This document shows positions 22,882 to 32,617 of a stretch of 64,000 nucleotides of DNA, piece after piece. Each line of letters begins with the position of its first letter. Positions within the stretch are counted from its first letter, which is position 1. This DNA comes from Bifidobacterium scaligerum (GTDB lineage: Bacteria > Actinomycetota > Actinomycetes > Actinomycetales > Bifidobacteriaceae): assembly GCF_002802865.1 (NCBI RefSeq), contig NZ_PGLQ01000003.1, positions 186,001 through 250,000 of the forward strand, written 5' to 3'. The position numbers and the translations under genes are program-made. The notes beneath the pieces were generated by a model. It saw only the letters and a program-made list of their open reading frames with translations. It searched no databases and was not told the DNA's origin.

Positions 22882-24561
22882 ATGACCAATGCGATTTCGT
22901 CCGGCAAGCGGCGGACGTCCGCACGCGGCCCGCATACCGTCAAGAACGCCGATCACCTGGCAGACCGTAACGACCGCTCGGCCACAGCCCGTCGGTTCGC
23001 GCAACTGCCACTGGGCAAGGCAGCAGCGGCAGCGGCAGCGATCTCCCTGATCACCGGATTCGGCTACGGCATGGCCGGAGCGGCGCTCGCCGGCACGCTC
23101 GGCTGGGGCTCCAGCTCCAACGTCAACAACGCCACCGTGCAAGGTCAGCCGGGAGGCGGCGGTGCCGACACCATGAGCTACGACTACACCGGCACTTACT
23201 CCGGCGCGCTCACCGCCGACGGCAAAGAGGTCACTTCCGACGGAGAAACCACCGAAGCCAGCAAATCCGACCAGAATGTGGCATTGGCACAGAACGGCGG
23301 CACGCTGACCATCACCAACGGCACGTTGAACAAATCCGGTGACTCGGACAACGCCGACAACAACAACTTCTACGGCACCAACTCCGTGGCGCTTACGGTC
23401 GGCGAGGAATCGAAAACCATCATCTCCGATTCCTCGCTCAGCGCCTCCAGCTCCGGCTCGAACGCTATTTTTGCCACCGATTCAGGCACCGTGCTGGCCA
23501 ACAACGTGACCATCAACACCACGGCCGACAATTCACGCGGCCTTGACGCCACCTATGGCGGCACGATTCTGGCGAGCGCCGTCAACGCCTCCACCAAGGG
23601 CGACCATTCGGCCACCATCGCCACCGATCGCGGCGGCGGCTCGATCTCCGTCACCGATTCCCAGCTCGCCACCGCCGGCTCCGGCTCACCGCTGTTGTAT
23701 TCGACCGGCAACGTGCAGGTTTCCGGCGTCACCGGCACCGCCACCGGCTCGCAGATCGCCGGCATGGAGGGTCTGAACACCATCCTGATCAAGGATTCGG
23801 AGCTGACCAGCACCATCACCGACAAAACGGCCAGCGACCCGATCGCCAACGGTGTGATTATCTACCAGTCCACTTCAGGCGACGCCGAATCCACAACCGG
23901 CGAACACGCGACCTTCCAGGCCGCCGACTCCACACTGAAGTCCTCCATCCAGTCCGGTTCGATGTTCTACTTCACGAACACCACCGCGGACGTGGTCCTG
24001 TCGAACACCACGCTTGATTTCGACTCATCCAAGGCGGCGCTGATCACGGCCGCCGGCAACGACTCGAACAACTGGGGCTCGGCTGGCTCCAACGGCGCGA
24101 CCGTCGTATTCACCGGCCGCAACCAGACGCTGACCGGTACGGTAAGCGCCGATACGATCTCGTCCGTCACGCTGAACCTGCTGGAAGGCTCGACTTGGAC
24201 CGGCAGCGCGTCGATCACCAAGAACGCGAACGCCACTGATTCGTCCACCACCGATGCGCCGATCACGGTGAACGTCGACGGCACTTCAACGTGGGTGGTC
24301 AGCGAAGATACGACCGTGTCTGCGCTGAACGTCGCGTCCGGCGGCAAGGTGGTTGACGCCGACGGCAACACCGTGACCATCGTGGCCGGCGGCACAACCG
24401 TCGTCAAGGGCACCGGGTCCGTCACCGTGACCGTTACCGGTGATTACGGTACGTCACTGCCCGATTCGGCCACCGGCGATGACATCACGCTCAGCGACGA
24501 TCTCATCGATCGCTCCGATTTCGATACGCAGTTCGGCACCTCCACCACGTGGAGCATGTAG
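22882..24561 (+). CDS. Secreted repetitive Ser/Thr-rich surface protein
   Basis: 559 residues. A basic N-terminus of about 45 residues precedes a hydrophobic segment (AAAAAAAISLITGFGYGMAG) and an Ala-x-Ala-like site, so it is a long signal peptide. The mature part is rich in Ser, Thr, Asp, Asn and Gly, with strand-turn repeats of the GGTLTITNGTLNKSGDSD kind, each stating a short strand followed by Asn/Asp turns. This is the pattern of a right-handed parallel beta-helix, as in adhesins and pectate-lyase-like folds. No LPXTG anchor or C-terminal membrane segment is visible. It starts an operon-like group with the glycine-rich membrane protein and the YhgE/Pip pair. AAAGGAAAC precedes ATG 22882. 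Confidence 0.8.
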   Translation: MTNAISSGKRRTSARGPHTVKNADHLADRNDRSATARRFAQLPLGKAAAAAAAISLITGFGYGMAGAALAGTLGWGSSSNVNNATVQGQPGGGGADTMSYDYTGTYSGALTADGKEVTSDGETTEASKSDQNVALAQNGGTLTITNGTLNKSGDSDNADNNNFYGTNSVALTVGEESKTIISDSSLSASSSGSNAIFATDSGTVLANNVTINTTADNSRGLDATYGGTILASAVNASTKGDHSATIATDRGGGSISVTDSQLATAGSGSPLLYSTGNVQVSGVTGTATGSQIAGMEGLNTILIKDSELTSTITDKTASDPIANGVIIYQSTSGDAESTTGEHATFQAADSTLKSSIQSGSMFYFTNTTADVVLSNTTLDFDSSKAALITAAGNDSNNWGSAGSNGATVVFTGRNQTLTGTVSADTISSVTLNLLEGSTWTGSASITKNANATDSSTTDAPITVNVDGTSTWVVSEDTTVSALNVASGGKVVDADGNTVTIVAGGTTVVKGTGSVTVTVTGDYGTSLPDSATGDDITLSDDLIDRSDFDTQFGTSTTWSM

Positions 24562-24650
24562 GACCGCGACGAATCATCTGCTTTCCCTATTTACAACCAC
24601 AACACTTCGATTCCATCCCACGGATTCACGACTTTTCGAAAGGACCGATC

Positions 24651-25322
24651 ATGAGCAACAACGACACCACCAATGTCTTCCCGCAGCCGACCACCGATCA
24701 GCAGAAAGCCAGCGAGGCGGCCACCACCGCACTGCCGACGACGGGCGCCAACGCTGAAACCGCCTTCGCTTCCACCACACAGAACGGTTACACGCAGACC
24801 AGCAATGGCTACACCGGTCAGAACGCAAACACAGGCAACCCGGCATGGACCGCGCCGACGGGGCCGGCCACCCCTGTGCCACCTGCACACAATGCGGCAT
24901 TCGGCACCTCACACATCCCAGACGCACCGCACGGCCCGGAAGCGGCGGCACGCACCTTCTCCGGTAAGGCGATTGCACTGCTGGTAGGCATCAGCTTGGC
25001 CTGCGGCCTGGTGGGAGGCCTCGGCGGCGGCGTGCTGTATGGAGCCATCGCCGGCAACGGCGGTTCATCCAGCCAGCAGCAGATGCAGATGCCCGGCGGC
25101 TCCAGCCAGGGCGGGCAGAGCGGCCAAGGCGGCATGGGCGGCGGCCAAGGCGGCAACAGCCAGAACGGCGGGGCGCCAAGCCTGCCCGGTTCCGACAATC
25201 AGGAATCCGATGGCGATTCCTCCGGCTCCAATTCCGGCAACTCCGGCTCCAGCTCCGGTAGCACCTCCGGCTCCGCCGACTCCTCCAGTCAGCAGAACGC
25301 CTCCGGCACTATCGCCAGCTGA
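24651..25322 (+). CDS. Single-pass membrane protein with Gly/Ser/Gln-rich exposed tail
   Basis: 223 residues from ATG 24651, with GAAAGGA upstream. About 105 N-terminal residues are low-complexity (Thr, Asn, Pro, Gln). One strong transmembrane helix follows (KAIALLVGISLACGLVGGLG and on to about residue 135), then a tail of Gly, Gln, Met and Ser repeats with many Ser-Gly pairs. The layout resembles actinobacterial membrane proteins with disordered ends on both sides, near trypsin-like HtrA proteins, but no protease domain is present here. It sits between the secreted protein and the YhgE/Pip genes and likely belongs to the same envelope function. Confidence 0.75.
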   Translation: MSNNDTTNVFPQPTTDQQKASEAATTALPTTGANAETAFASTTQNGYTQTSNGYTGQNANTGNPAWTAPTGPATPVPPAHNAAFGTSHIPDAPHGPEAAARTFSGKAIALLVGISLACGLVGGLGGGVLYGAIAGNGGSSSQQQMQMPGGSSQGGQSGQGGMGGGQGGNSQNGGAPSLPGSDNQESDGDSSGSNSGNSGSSSGSTSGSADSSSQQNASGTIAS

Positions 25323-25399
25323 GCGTAACGAAGCACCAAAACTAGACAACACGTCCAGCGGCGCACCATTGCACCACTCATCTCCCAACAAGGTATTAC

Positions 25400-25455
25400 G
25401 CTACGTTCTCCGTAGCGCTACGCTAAACGTAGCGCTACGGAGAACGTAGCTTTTT
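25400..25455 (+). terminator. Long perfect terminator hairpin
   Basis: A 23-bp perfect stem (25400-25422 with 25428-25450), loop ctaaa, followed by TTTTT. The stem itself contains GTAGCGCTAC palindromes. It separates the surface-protein genes from the YhgE/Pip operon, though readthrough is possible. Confidence 0.85.
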
Positions 25456-25481
25456 GTAAACCAGCCAATCGGGGGTATTGA

Positions 25482-28181
25482 GTGCGCAACATCGCAAAGG
25501 TCCTCAAGCGCGACTTCCTGCGCCTGTTCAGGGTGCCGACCGCCTGGGTGATTCTCTTCGGCATGGTATTCATCCCACCGCTGTACTCGTGGTACAACAT
25601 CGTGGGCTTCTGGAACCCGTACGGCAATACCGGCGGCATCACCGTGGCTATCGCCAACAACGACACCGGCACCGACAACGAACTGATCGGCAAGCAGAAC
25701 CTCGGCAATCAGATCGTCGACCAGATGAAGCAGAACACCCAGCTGGGCTGGACCTTCGTCGATCAAGACGAAGCGATGGATATGGTGAAATCCGGCGAGG
25801 CATACGCCGCCATCATCATCCCGAAAGACTTCTCCGACAACCTCGCCGGCGTCGTGACCGGCGGCGAGGACCGTCCCACACTGGAGTACTACGTCAACGA
25901 AAAAGCCAACGCCGTAGCCCCGAAAGTCACCGACGTTGGCGCCTCCACGCTGGACCGCACAGTCAACTCCACGTTCGTTTCCACCGTTTCCAAAGTACTG
26001 ACGAACGTCATCAACGAAACCGGCGACAAGGTCATCGGACGTACCGATCAGGCCAAAGCCAAAACCGTAGCCGCACTGGACGAAGCGTCCGACGACATCC
26101 AATCCACCCGCCAAGCCATCAGCAAGCTCAACGACAAACTGGACGACACCCCGTCGAAAACGCGCACCGCACGGCAGGCGCTTGACGAAGCACGCCAGCT
26201 CGGCATCGACGTGGCACTGGGCCTGTCCGGCACCTCCCAGCTCATCGGCACCACACAGACCAGCGTGACCAGCTTCATCACCAACACGTCCGGCACCATC
26301 GACCAAGGCTCCAGCCTGCTCAGCCAAGCCGTGAACAAAGCCGACCAAAGCGTGGGTACGGTGACAGGAGCCATCAACTCAGCCAACCAGCGAGTCAACG
26401 GACTCATCGGCACCGCCATGGACATCAACGACGCAAACGCCGAAATCATCACACAGCTGGGTAGCCTGCCGAACGCCGATCAGGAGCCGCTGAAGTCGGC
26501 CATCGCCAAGCTCTCGCATCGCAACAGCCAACTATCGAGCACACTGACCAACCTGAACACGCTCAACACCTCCATCGGCAGCGCAGCCACCGATACGCAG
26601 GGGTTGGCCGACAACCTCAACAGTTCCACGCAAACCACCATCACCGCTGTGGGCGACGCCCGCAAAACGCTGGTTTCCGGAGCACTGCCGCAACTCAACA
26701 ACGGTTTGAGCACGCTGAGTTCCACCGCTAACGCGTTGTCGAACGGCCTGACTTCGCAAACCTCGCTGATCGACCAGTCGAAGCAGGCGCTCAACCAGCT
26801 CGACGAAGCCGCCTCCTCCACGAAAACCGCGCTGTCCGACACCGACAAGGCGTTGGCCAGTGTGCAAGACAAACTCGCCACTCTGTCCACAGACATCAAG
26901 GCCCTTTCCGTATCCAGCACCCTGAGCGCGCTGATGGACACAGACGGCAAGCTGGATGCGGCCAAGATCTCCGACTTCATGCTCTCCCCCACCGTGATCA
27001 GCGAGAAGACGCTGTACCCGGTGAGCTCATACGGCTCCGGCATGGCACCGCTGTTCACCGCGCTGGCACTATGGGTGGGCGCATTCGTGCTGGTGGTGAT
27101 TCCGAAAATCGAAACCGATGACGAAGGCATCGAGGGGCTCACCCCCACGCAAGGGTATCTGGGACGTCTCGCGCTGCTTTCCACGCTGGCCGCCACACAG
27201 GGTCTGGTCACCGGCATCGGCAACCTGATTCTGGGTATGCAGTGCGTGAACATCCCCGTGTTCCTGCTCACCTGCATCATCACTTCGCTGGTGTATATGG
27301 CATTCATTTTCGCGATGGCCACCACGTTCATGCATGTGGGCAAAGGCCTGTGCGTGGCGCTGGTGATCCTGCAGGTGCCGGGCGCCTCCGGCCTGTACCC
27401 GATCGAGATGATGCCCGGATTCTTCCGCGTCATCTACCCGCTGCTGCCGTTCACCTATTCGATCGACGCGATGCGCGAGGCCATCGCCGGATTCTACGAC
27501 GGCAACTGGTTCCACTACATCGGCAAGCTGCTGATCTTCGCGGTGCTTGCCTTCCTGCTGGGACTGGTGGCCCGACCGCGTCTCGCGAACCTCAACCGAT
27601 TGTTCGCACGCGAGATCGAGGAAAGCGACATCATTATCGGCGAGCAGGTGCATCTGCCGGGCAACGAATACCGCATCACGCAGGCGATCGCCGCGCTGGC
27701 CAACCATGAGGACTACCGCCGTGGCATCGAACGTCGCGCCGCCAGCTTCCAGCGCCGCTATCCGCAGTTGCTGACCGGCGCGCTCATCGCCGGATTCGTG
27801 GTGCCCGCCGCGCTGATCATCGTCTTCTCGCTGACCACCAGTGAAAAGATCGTGGTCATGGCCACCTGGCTGGCTTGGGTGGTGATCATCATCGGATTCC
27901 TGATGGTCGTGGAATTCATGCGTGATTCGATCCGCCGTCAGACCGAGCTCGGCAATCTGTCCGACGAATCGATTCGCTCGCTGATCTACGGTCGCAGGGG
28001 CGCCGCTGCGCATGCCGGCACCCACACTGCGGCCCACAACACGGACGGTGGTGCGGGTGGTGCCGCTGGTGCCACCGTCGCCGCCGACACCACCGTTGAC
28101 GCCCCAAGCGCCGACGACACCCCAACCATACGATTCATGACCGGTCTGTTCGACACCAAGGAAGGCAAGCACGCACGATGA
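25482..28181 (+). CDS. YhgE/Pip-domain membrane protein (first copy)
   Basis: 899 residues with a GTG start at 25482 and GGGGG about 8 bases upstream. YhgE/Pip proteins are large envelope proteins related to ABC-2 type permeases; phage infection protein Pip of Lactococcus is the namesake. Here: an N-terminal membrane helix (PTAWVILFGMVFIPPLYSWY), an extracellular domain, a long coiled coil (about 180-490) rich in Ala/Ser/Thr, then a block of six membrane segments (from PLFTALALWVGAFVLVVIPK) typical of the ABC-2 family. Two further helices near 775-830 and an Ala/Thr/Asp-rich cytoplasmic tail are extra. The stop overlaps the second copy by 4 bases. Confidence 0.92.
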   Translation: MRNIAKVLKRDFLRLFRVPTAWVILFGMVFIPPLYSWYNIVGFWNPYGNTGGITVAIANNDTGTDNELIGKQNLGNQIVDQMKQNTQLGWTFVDQDEAMDMVKSGEAYAAIIIPKDFSDNLAGVVTGGEDRPTLEYYVNEKANAVAPKVTDVGASTLDRTVNSTFVSTVSKVLTNVINETGDKVIGRTDQAKAKTVAALDEASDDIQSTRQAISKLNDKLDDTPSKTRTARQALDEARQLGIDVALGLSGTSQLIGTTQTSVTSFITNTSGTIDQGSSLLSQAVNKADQSVGTVTGAINSANQRVNGLIGTAMDINDANAEIITQLGSLPNADQEPLKSAIAKLSHRNSQLSSTLTNLNTLNTSIGSAATDTQGLADNLNSSTQTTITAVGDARKTLVSGALPQLNNGLSTLSSTANALSNGLTSQTSLIDQSKQALNQLDEAASSTKTALSDTDKALASVQDKLATLSTDIKALSVSSTLSALMDTDGKLDAAKISDFMLSPTVISEKTLYPVSSYGSGMAPLFTALALWVGAFVLVVIPKIETDDEGIEGLTPTQGYLGRLALLSTLAATQGLVTGIGNLILGMQCVNIPVFLLTCIITSLVYMAFIFAMATTFMHVGKGLCVALVILQVPGASGLYPIEMMPGFFRVIYPLLPFTYSIDAMREAIAGFYDGNWFHYIGKLLIFAVLAFLLGLVARPRLANLNRLFAREIEESDIIIGEQVHLPGNEYRITQAIAALANHEDYRRGIERRAASFQRRYPQLLTGALIAGFVVPAALIIVFSLTTSEKIVVMATWLAWVVIIIGFLMVVEFMRDSIRRQTELGNLSDESIRSLIYGRRGAAAHAGTHTAAHNTDGGAGGAAGATVAADTTVDAPSADDTPTIRFMTGLFDTKEGKHAR

Positions 28182-30340
28182 AAACAATCTGGAAGCTGTT
28201 CATCGGCGACGTCAAGCGCATCACCAGCAATGTGGTCTCCATCATCATCGTGATCGGATTGGTGATGATTCCCGGCCTGTTCACCTGGTTCAACGTGGCC
28301 GCCTGTTGGGATCCGTTCTCCAACATGAAGAACCTGAAGTTCGCCGTGGCGAACGTGGATGACGGGTACAAATCCGATCTGGTGCCGATCAAGATCACCG
28401 TGGGCGATCAGGTGGTCAACGCCCTGCGCGCCAACAGTCAGCTCGACTGGACCATCACCACCAAGACGGACGCCATCGAAGGCGCGAAATCCGGCAAATA
28501 CTATGCGGCCATCGTCATCCCGAAGTCGTTCAGCAAGGACATGATGACCTTCTTCTCTGACGATGCCCATAACGCCAAACTCACGTATTACCGCAACGAG
28601 AAGAAGAACGCGCTGGCACCGAACCTGCTCAACGAGGGCGCGGACGAAGTGGCGGCCGAAATTAACACCACCTTCGCCCAGACCATCACCTCTTCGGCGT
28701 TGGAAATCGCCTCCTCGCTGGCCGACCAGCTGGAGAAGCCCGAAGCGAAAGACAAACTGGTCAGTTTCAACAGCAACATCGCCGATTTCGCCACCCGCCT
28801 GACGGACACGGCCGACATGCTCGGCGCCTACGGTTCGCTCACCCAATCCGCCCAACTCCTGCTGGACACCTCGAACAGTCTCATCGATCAGGCATCCGTT
28901 TCGGCCAAACGGGCGAACACAGACCTGTCCGGTGCCAAAAGCGGCGTGGACTCGGTGGCCGGAGCGCTGAAAACCACCACCTCCACGATGAATCAGGCGC
29001 TCAGCAGCAGCGCCGACAGCTTCGACGCCGTGGCGACCTCCATCGATTCGCTGTACAGCGACGCCGATTCCGGAGCCAATTCCGTGGCGAGCGAGCTGGA
29101 TTCGCAGGCGGCGAATGTAGGCGAACAGATCTCGTATTACAACGAGATCCGCACCACCATGGCTTCGATCCTGGGCGAGGATTCATTAACCGTACGCATG
29201 CTGGACCGCTCCATCGCGCGGCAAACCGCGTTGCAGAACGCATTGACCTCAGCGGCGAACGATGTACGCACCGGCAATCAGAAGGCGCAGGGGCAGCATG
29301 ACGAGGTCAAGCAGCTGGCCACCCAAGCCAAAGACAGCATCACCGGCATACAGTCGGACTTCACGAACAATGTCCAGCCGCAGATCGAATCGCTGTCAGC
29401 TTCGGTCTCGGACGCCGCCACGCTGCTCAGCTCCAATTCCGATCAGCTCAAGACCTCGATGGACGAGCTGAAGGCTTCCTCGTCCGACGCCTCCGCGATG
29501 CTCTCCGACGCCCGCACCACACTGAGCAAGGTATCGTCCAAACTGCGCAGCGCCTCTACGGAGCTGTCCACGTTCAACGCCAAGCTCGGTGCGGCGTTGA
29601 ACACCGGAGATATGAGCATGGTGAAGGATCTGCTCAGTTCCGATCCTGAAACGTTGGCGGCCACACTGGCGGCACCGGTGCAACTCAAGCGCAAGGCCGT
29701 GTTCCCGGTGGCCAACTTCGGCTCTTCGATGGCACCGTTCTATACGCTGATTCCGTTGTGGGTGGGCTCGCTGCTCATGGTGGTCACCCTGAAGACCACG
29801 GTTTCGCGCAGGATTCGACGCGAACTGGGAGATCCCAGACCCCACCAGCTGTATCTCGGCCATTACGGGGTGTTCGCATTGATCGCACTGATACAGGCCA
29901 CAGTGTCGCTGGGCGGCGATCTGCTGTTCCTCGACGTGCAAGCCGTGCACCCGATGCTGTTCATGCTTTCCGGCTGGCTTTCGGCGCTATTGTTCTCGCT
30001 GTTCATGTACACGATGGTGGTGAGCTTCGGCAATGTGGGCAAGGCGATTGGTGTGCTGATGCTGATCGTGCAGATCACGGGCGCGAACGCCGCATACCCG
30101 GTGCAGATGCTGCCCGATTTCATCGCGAAGATTTCGCCGGTGCTGCCGTTGACCCATTCAGTGACGATGATGCGCGCCGCCATCGCCGGCATCTACAACC
30201 TGGATTATTGGAAGGCCGCCGGCTGGCTGGTGGCGTTCATTCCGCCGCTGCTGTTGCTGGGATTGCTGCTGAGGAAGCCGCTGGTGCGTTTCAACCAGTG
30301 GTATGTGGCCAAGGTGGAAAGCACAAAGGTGTTGAGCTGA
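28178..30340 (+). CDS. YhgE/Pip-domain membrane protein (second copy)
   Basis: 720 residues, same architecture as its neighbour: N-terminal helix (VVSIIIVIGLVMIPGLFTWF), extracellular domain with the shared FSKDMMTFF-type segment, a coiled coil of about 300 residues and the six-helix ABC-2-like C-terminus (from FYTLIPLWVGSLLMVV). It lacks the extra helices and long tail of the first copy. Translational coupling through the ATGA overlap suggests the two proteins act as a heterodimer, as ABC-2-like half permeases do. No ATPase is nearby, so how transport would be energised is unclear. Confidence 0.92.
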   Translation: MKTIWKLFIGDVKRITSNVVSIIIVIGLVMIPGLFTWFNVAACWDPFSNMKNLKFAVANVDDGYKSDLVPIKITVGDQVVNALRANSQLDWTITTKTDAIEGAKSGKYYAAIVIPKSFSKDMMTFFSDDAHNAKLTYYRNEKKNALAPNLLNEGADEVAAEINTTFAQTITSSALEIASSLADQLEKPEAKDKLVSFNSNIADFATRLTDTADMLGAYGSLTQSAQLLLDTSNSLIDQASVSAKRANTDLSGAKSGVDSVAGALKTTTSTMNQALSSSADSFDAVATSIDSLYSDADSGANSVASELDSQAANVGEQISYYNEIRTTMASILGEDSLTVRMLDRSIARQTALQNALTSAANDVRTGNQKAQGQHDEVKQLATQAKDSITGIQSDFTNNVQPQIESLSASVSDAATLLSSNSDQLKTSMDELKASSSDASAMLSDARTTLSKVSSKLRSASTELSTFNAKLGAALNTGDMSMVKDLLSSDPETLAATLAAPVQLKRKAVFPVANFGSSMAPFYTLIPLWVGSLLMVVTLKTTVSRRIRRELGDPRPHQLYLGHYGVFALIALIQATVSLGGDLLFLDVQAVHPMLFMLSGWLSALLFSLFMYTMVVSFGNVGKAIGVLMLIVQITGANAAYPVQMLPDFIAKISPVLPLTHSVTMMRAAIAGIYNLDYWKAAGWLVAFIPPLLLLGLLLRKPLVRFNQWYVAKVESTKVLS

Positions 30341-30443
30341 GGGGTTTCACCCATTGCCCACATATATACCGCCGAAACCTACAACGGCCTGCATCGGCCT
30401 ACAGCGGCCCAAAGCAGCAGCCCACAACAATGAGAGAAGAAGC

Positions 30444-31097
30444 ATGATGACAACAACAATCGAGGACATCCCAGCTGTCGATACAGCCGGTGCCGATGCC
30501 GCCGCATCCGACAAATCGTCCGCCTCGCCGCGCGGCGAGCGCCGACGGGTGGCGACTGACCGCAAGCTGATGAAGGCCACGCTGCAGGTGGCGGTGGAGC
30601 GCGGCATCAGCGGCGTGACCATCGAGGAGGTGGCCCGCCGCTCCGGCGTGGCCAAAACCACCATCTACCGCCGTTACCGCAACGCCAACGAGCTGATACG
30701 CGGAATTCGCGCCATGTATGTGGCCGACGGGGATATGATCGAGCCGTTAAGCCCCACCAAAGAGCATTTCGCACAGATGCTGCGCTGCATCCTCGATTGG
30801 GTGGCCGACAACGATATCGACGTAGACAGTGTGGGCATCGTGCTGTCCAGTGATGCGGAATTCTTCCGGCATATCGTGGATCAGGTCATTACGCCATGGC
30901 TCAGTCGGCTGCACGATTTTCTGGAGTCCGGCATGGCTCAGGGTTTGTTCCGGCGCGGTCTTGACGAGCGGCTCTTGTTGTCCACTATTCTCGGTTCGCT
31001 GGTGGCTGTCGAAGCCATTGAGAATCGGTCGGCCACCGCCGACAGCTCTTGGCCGGAGCGTCTGACCGACCTGCTGTGGCCAGCCCTGTTGGCATAG
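30444..31097 (+). CDS. TetR-family transcriptional regulator
   Basis: 217 residues. The DNA-binding domain is at about 25-75: ATLQVAVERGISGVTIEEVA, then RRSGVAKTTIYRRYRNANEL. The C-terminal ligand-binding part is helical and resembles the TetR_C domains of actinobacterial regulators (ITPWLSRLHDFLESGMAQGL). It starts at 30444 with a GAGAGAAGAAG site. It lies 100 bases after the second YhgE/Pip gene on the same strand and probably controls that operon. The first 25 residues are disordered and acidic. Confidence 0.9.
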   Translation: MMTTTIEDIPAVDTAGADAAASDKSSASPRGERRRVATDRKLMKATLQVAVERGISGVTIEEVARRSGVAKTTIYRRYRNANELIRGIRAMYVADGDMIEPLSPTKEHFAQMLRCILDWVADNDIDVDSVGIVLSSDAEFFRHIVDQVITPWLSRLHDFLESGMAQGLFRRGLDERLLLSTILGSLVAVEAIENRSATADSSWPERLTDLLWPALLA

Positions 31098-31211
31098 AGG
31101 AAAGCCGGTTGTCGCTACCCTACCGACAACCGGCTTTCTCGTTTGCAATGGGCTGATTCCCGGCTAGCAAGAAAAGGCACCTACCGCATCACAAGCATCA
31201 CTAGGAGACCG

Positions 31212-31763
31212 CTATTCCTGAATGGAAGCTTCCTGTCGAGCCACTTCAAGGGCCTTGTTGAACGCTTCGGAGGTCCAGCTGGCACCGGCCACCTTGTCTA
31301 CCTTGAGGTCTTTCAGAGGCTTGCCGTCCACTACGCCGTTGATGGCCTTGGCGAAGGCGTCCTGATGGTTCTTGGAGATGGTGGTGAACGGGTGGCCGAC
31401 GATCTCCACGTTTTCGACGTTCTGGTCCTTGACGGTCACATGAACGTCGATGGTGTCTTCGCCCACCGGCCCGTACTGGCCATTGACCGAGTAGGTGCCA
31501 TCGGCATAGTTGCCAGTGTCTTTCTTGTCGCTCGTCGTGCTGGACGTATCCGCCTTGTCCGAAGAGTCAGAGGAAGAACCGGATGAGCCGCCCGACTCCG
31601 ACTGCTGTTCTTGGGATTGGGCGGTTTCGCCGGAATTGCCGGCGTATTCGTCGTTCATCGGCGTAGCGGTGGGCTCCCCGCAGCCGGACAGCAGCGCGCC
31701 GGCGACCACCAGACCGGCGGCGGCAAGCGTGGCGGATTTCTTCAATGCCTGTGTGTCAGTCAT
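31212..31763 (-). CDS. FMN-binding domain lipoprotein
   Basis: 183 residues from ATG 31763 with AAGGAGAAG upstream. A lipoprotein signal ([13 protein letters not shown], lipidated Cys) is followed by a Ser/Asp/Glu-rich linker and a C-terminal FMN_bind domain ([20 protein letters not shown], then [20 protein letters not shown]). In such domains FMN is attached covalently to a Thr/Ser in the S/T-G-A-T-like sequence; here the matching position is within GASWTS. As the last gene of the iron operon, it probably passes electrons at the outer face of the membrane for iron reduction during uptake. Confidence 0.85.
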   Translation of the reverse strand: MTDTQALKKSATLAAAGLVVAGALLSGCGEPTATPMNDEYAGNSGETAQSQEQQSESGGSSGSSSDSSDKADTSSTTSDKKDTGNYADGTYSVNGQYGPVGEDTIDVHVTVKDQNVENVEIVGHPFTTISKNHQDAFAKAINGVVDGKPLKDLKVDKVAGASWTSEAFNKALEVARQEASIQE

Positions 31764-31816
31764 GTCTTCTCCTTGGATCCCGAATCTCATGTCACCACGA
31801 TAGGCCGAGATCCGTT

Positions 31817-32614
31817 TTACTCCTCGCCACCTGTTTTGGCGGCCTTGGTGGGATCGTCGAAGCCGATCGGCACGTCTCCGGACTGTGCGCCTTCAGCGGT
31901 GGAACCGGTGGATGCGGGACGTCCGCCGGCGGCCTCATACGCCTTACGCGCTTCCTCGTCGTTCCACTTCTCTCCCACGAGCACGCCATGGTTGAGCATG
32001 ATCTCGCGCTGGGCGCAGCTTGCCACCAGCGCGTCATGCGTGACCACGATAATCGTGGTGCCTTGCTCGTGCAGCTGGCGGAACAGATCGAGCACGATCT
32101 TCTCGTTTTTCTCATCCAAGTTGCCGGTGGGCTCATCGGCCAGAATCAGCTTCGGGCAGTTGATCAGCGCACGGGCGATGCATACACGCTGCTGTTCGCC
32201 GCCCGAAAGCTGTCCGGGCAGATGATGCGCGCGCTCCTTCAATCCCACGCGGTCGAGTGCAGCCAGCGCTTCCTTCTCGTCCACGACGGAATGGTAGTAC
32301 TGCGCGACCATCACGTTCTCCACAGCCGTCAGATGCGGTACGAGATAGAACTTCTGGAACACCAGACCGATCATGTTCTTACGCACGTCGGCGAGCTGGG
32401 CTGCATTCAGGTCCTCCAGGCGACGGCCTTCAAGGGTCACCGAACCTTTGGACGGCGTATCCATGCAGCCGATCATGTTCATCAGCGTGGTTTTGCCGGA
32501 GCCGGAGGAACCCACGATGGCGAGCCACTGCCCTTCCGGCACGGTGAGGCTCAGATCGTCCACGGCATGCAGATCGCCGTAGATCTTGGAAATATGGTCG
32601 AGTTCAAGCTGCAT
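31817..32614 (-). CDS. ABC transporter ATP-binding protein (LolD/MacB-type)
   Basis: 265 residues: Walker [13 protein letters not shown] near residue 35, Q-loop, signature LSGGEQQRV, Walker [13 protein letters not shown], and the H-loop histidine in VVTHD. This is the pattern of ATPases that pair with FtsX-type permeases. The last 40 residues are a Glu/Ala-rich extension. It starts with GGAGGAG upstream and follows the two permease genes by 3 bases, so the three form one transporter. Confidence 0.95.
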   Translation of the reverse strand: MQLELDHISKIYGDLHAVDDLSLTVPEGQWLAIVGSSGSGKTTLMNMIGCMDTPSKGSVTLEGRRLEDLNAAQLADVRKNMIGLVFQKFYLVPHLTAVENVMVAQYYHSVVDEKEALAALDRVGLKERAHHLPGQLSGGEQQRVCIARALINCPKLILADEPTGNLDEKNEKIVLDLFRQLHEQGTTIIVVTHDALVASCAQREIMLNHGVLVGEKWNDEEARKAYEAAGGRPASTGSTAEGAQSGDVPIGFDDPTKAAKTGGEE

Positions 32615-32617
32615 GGG

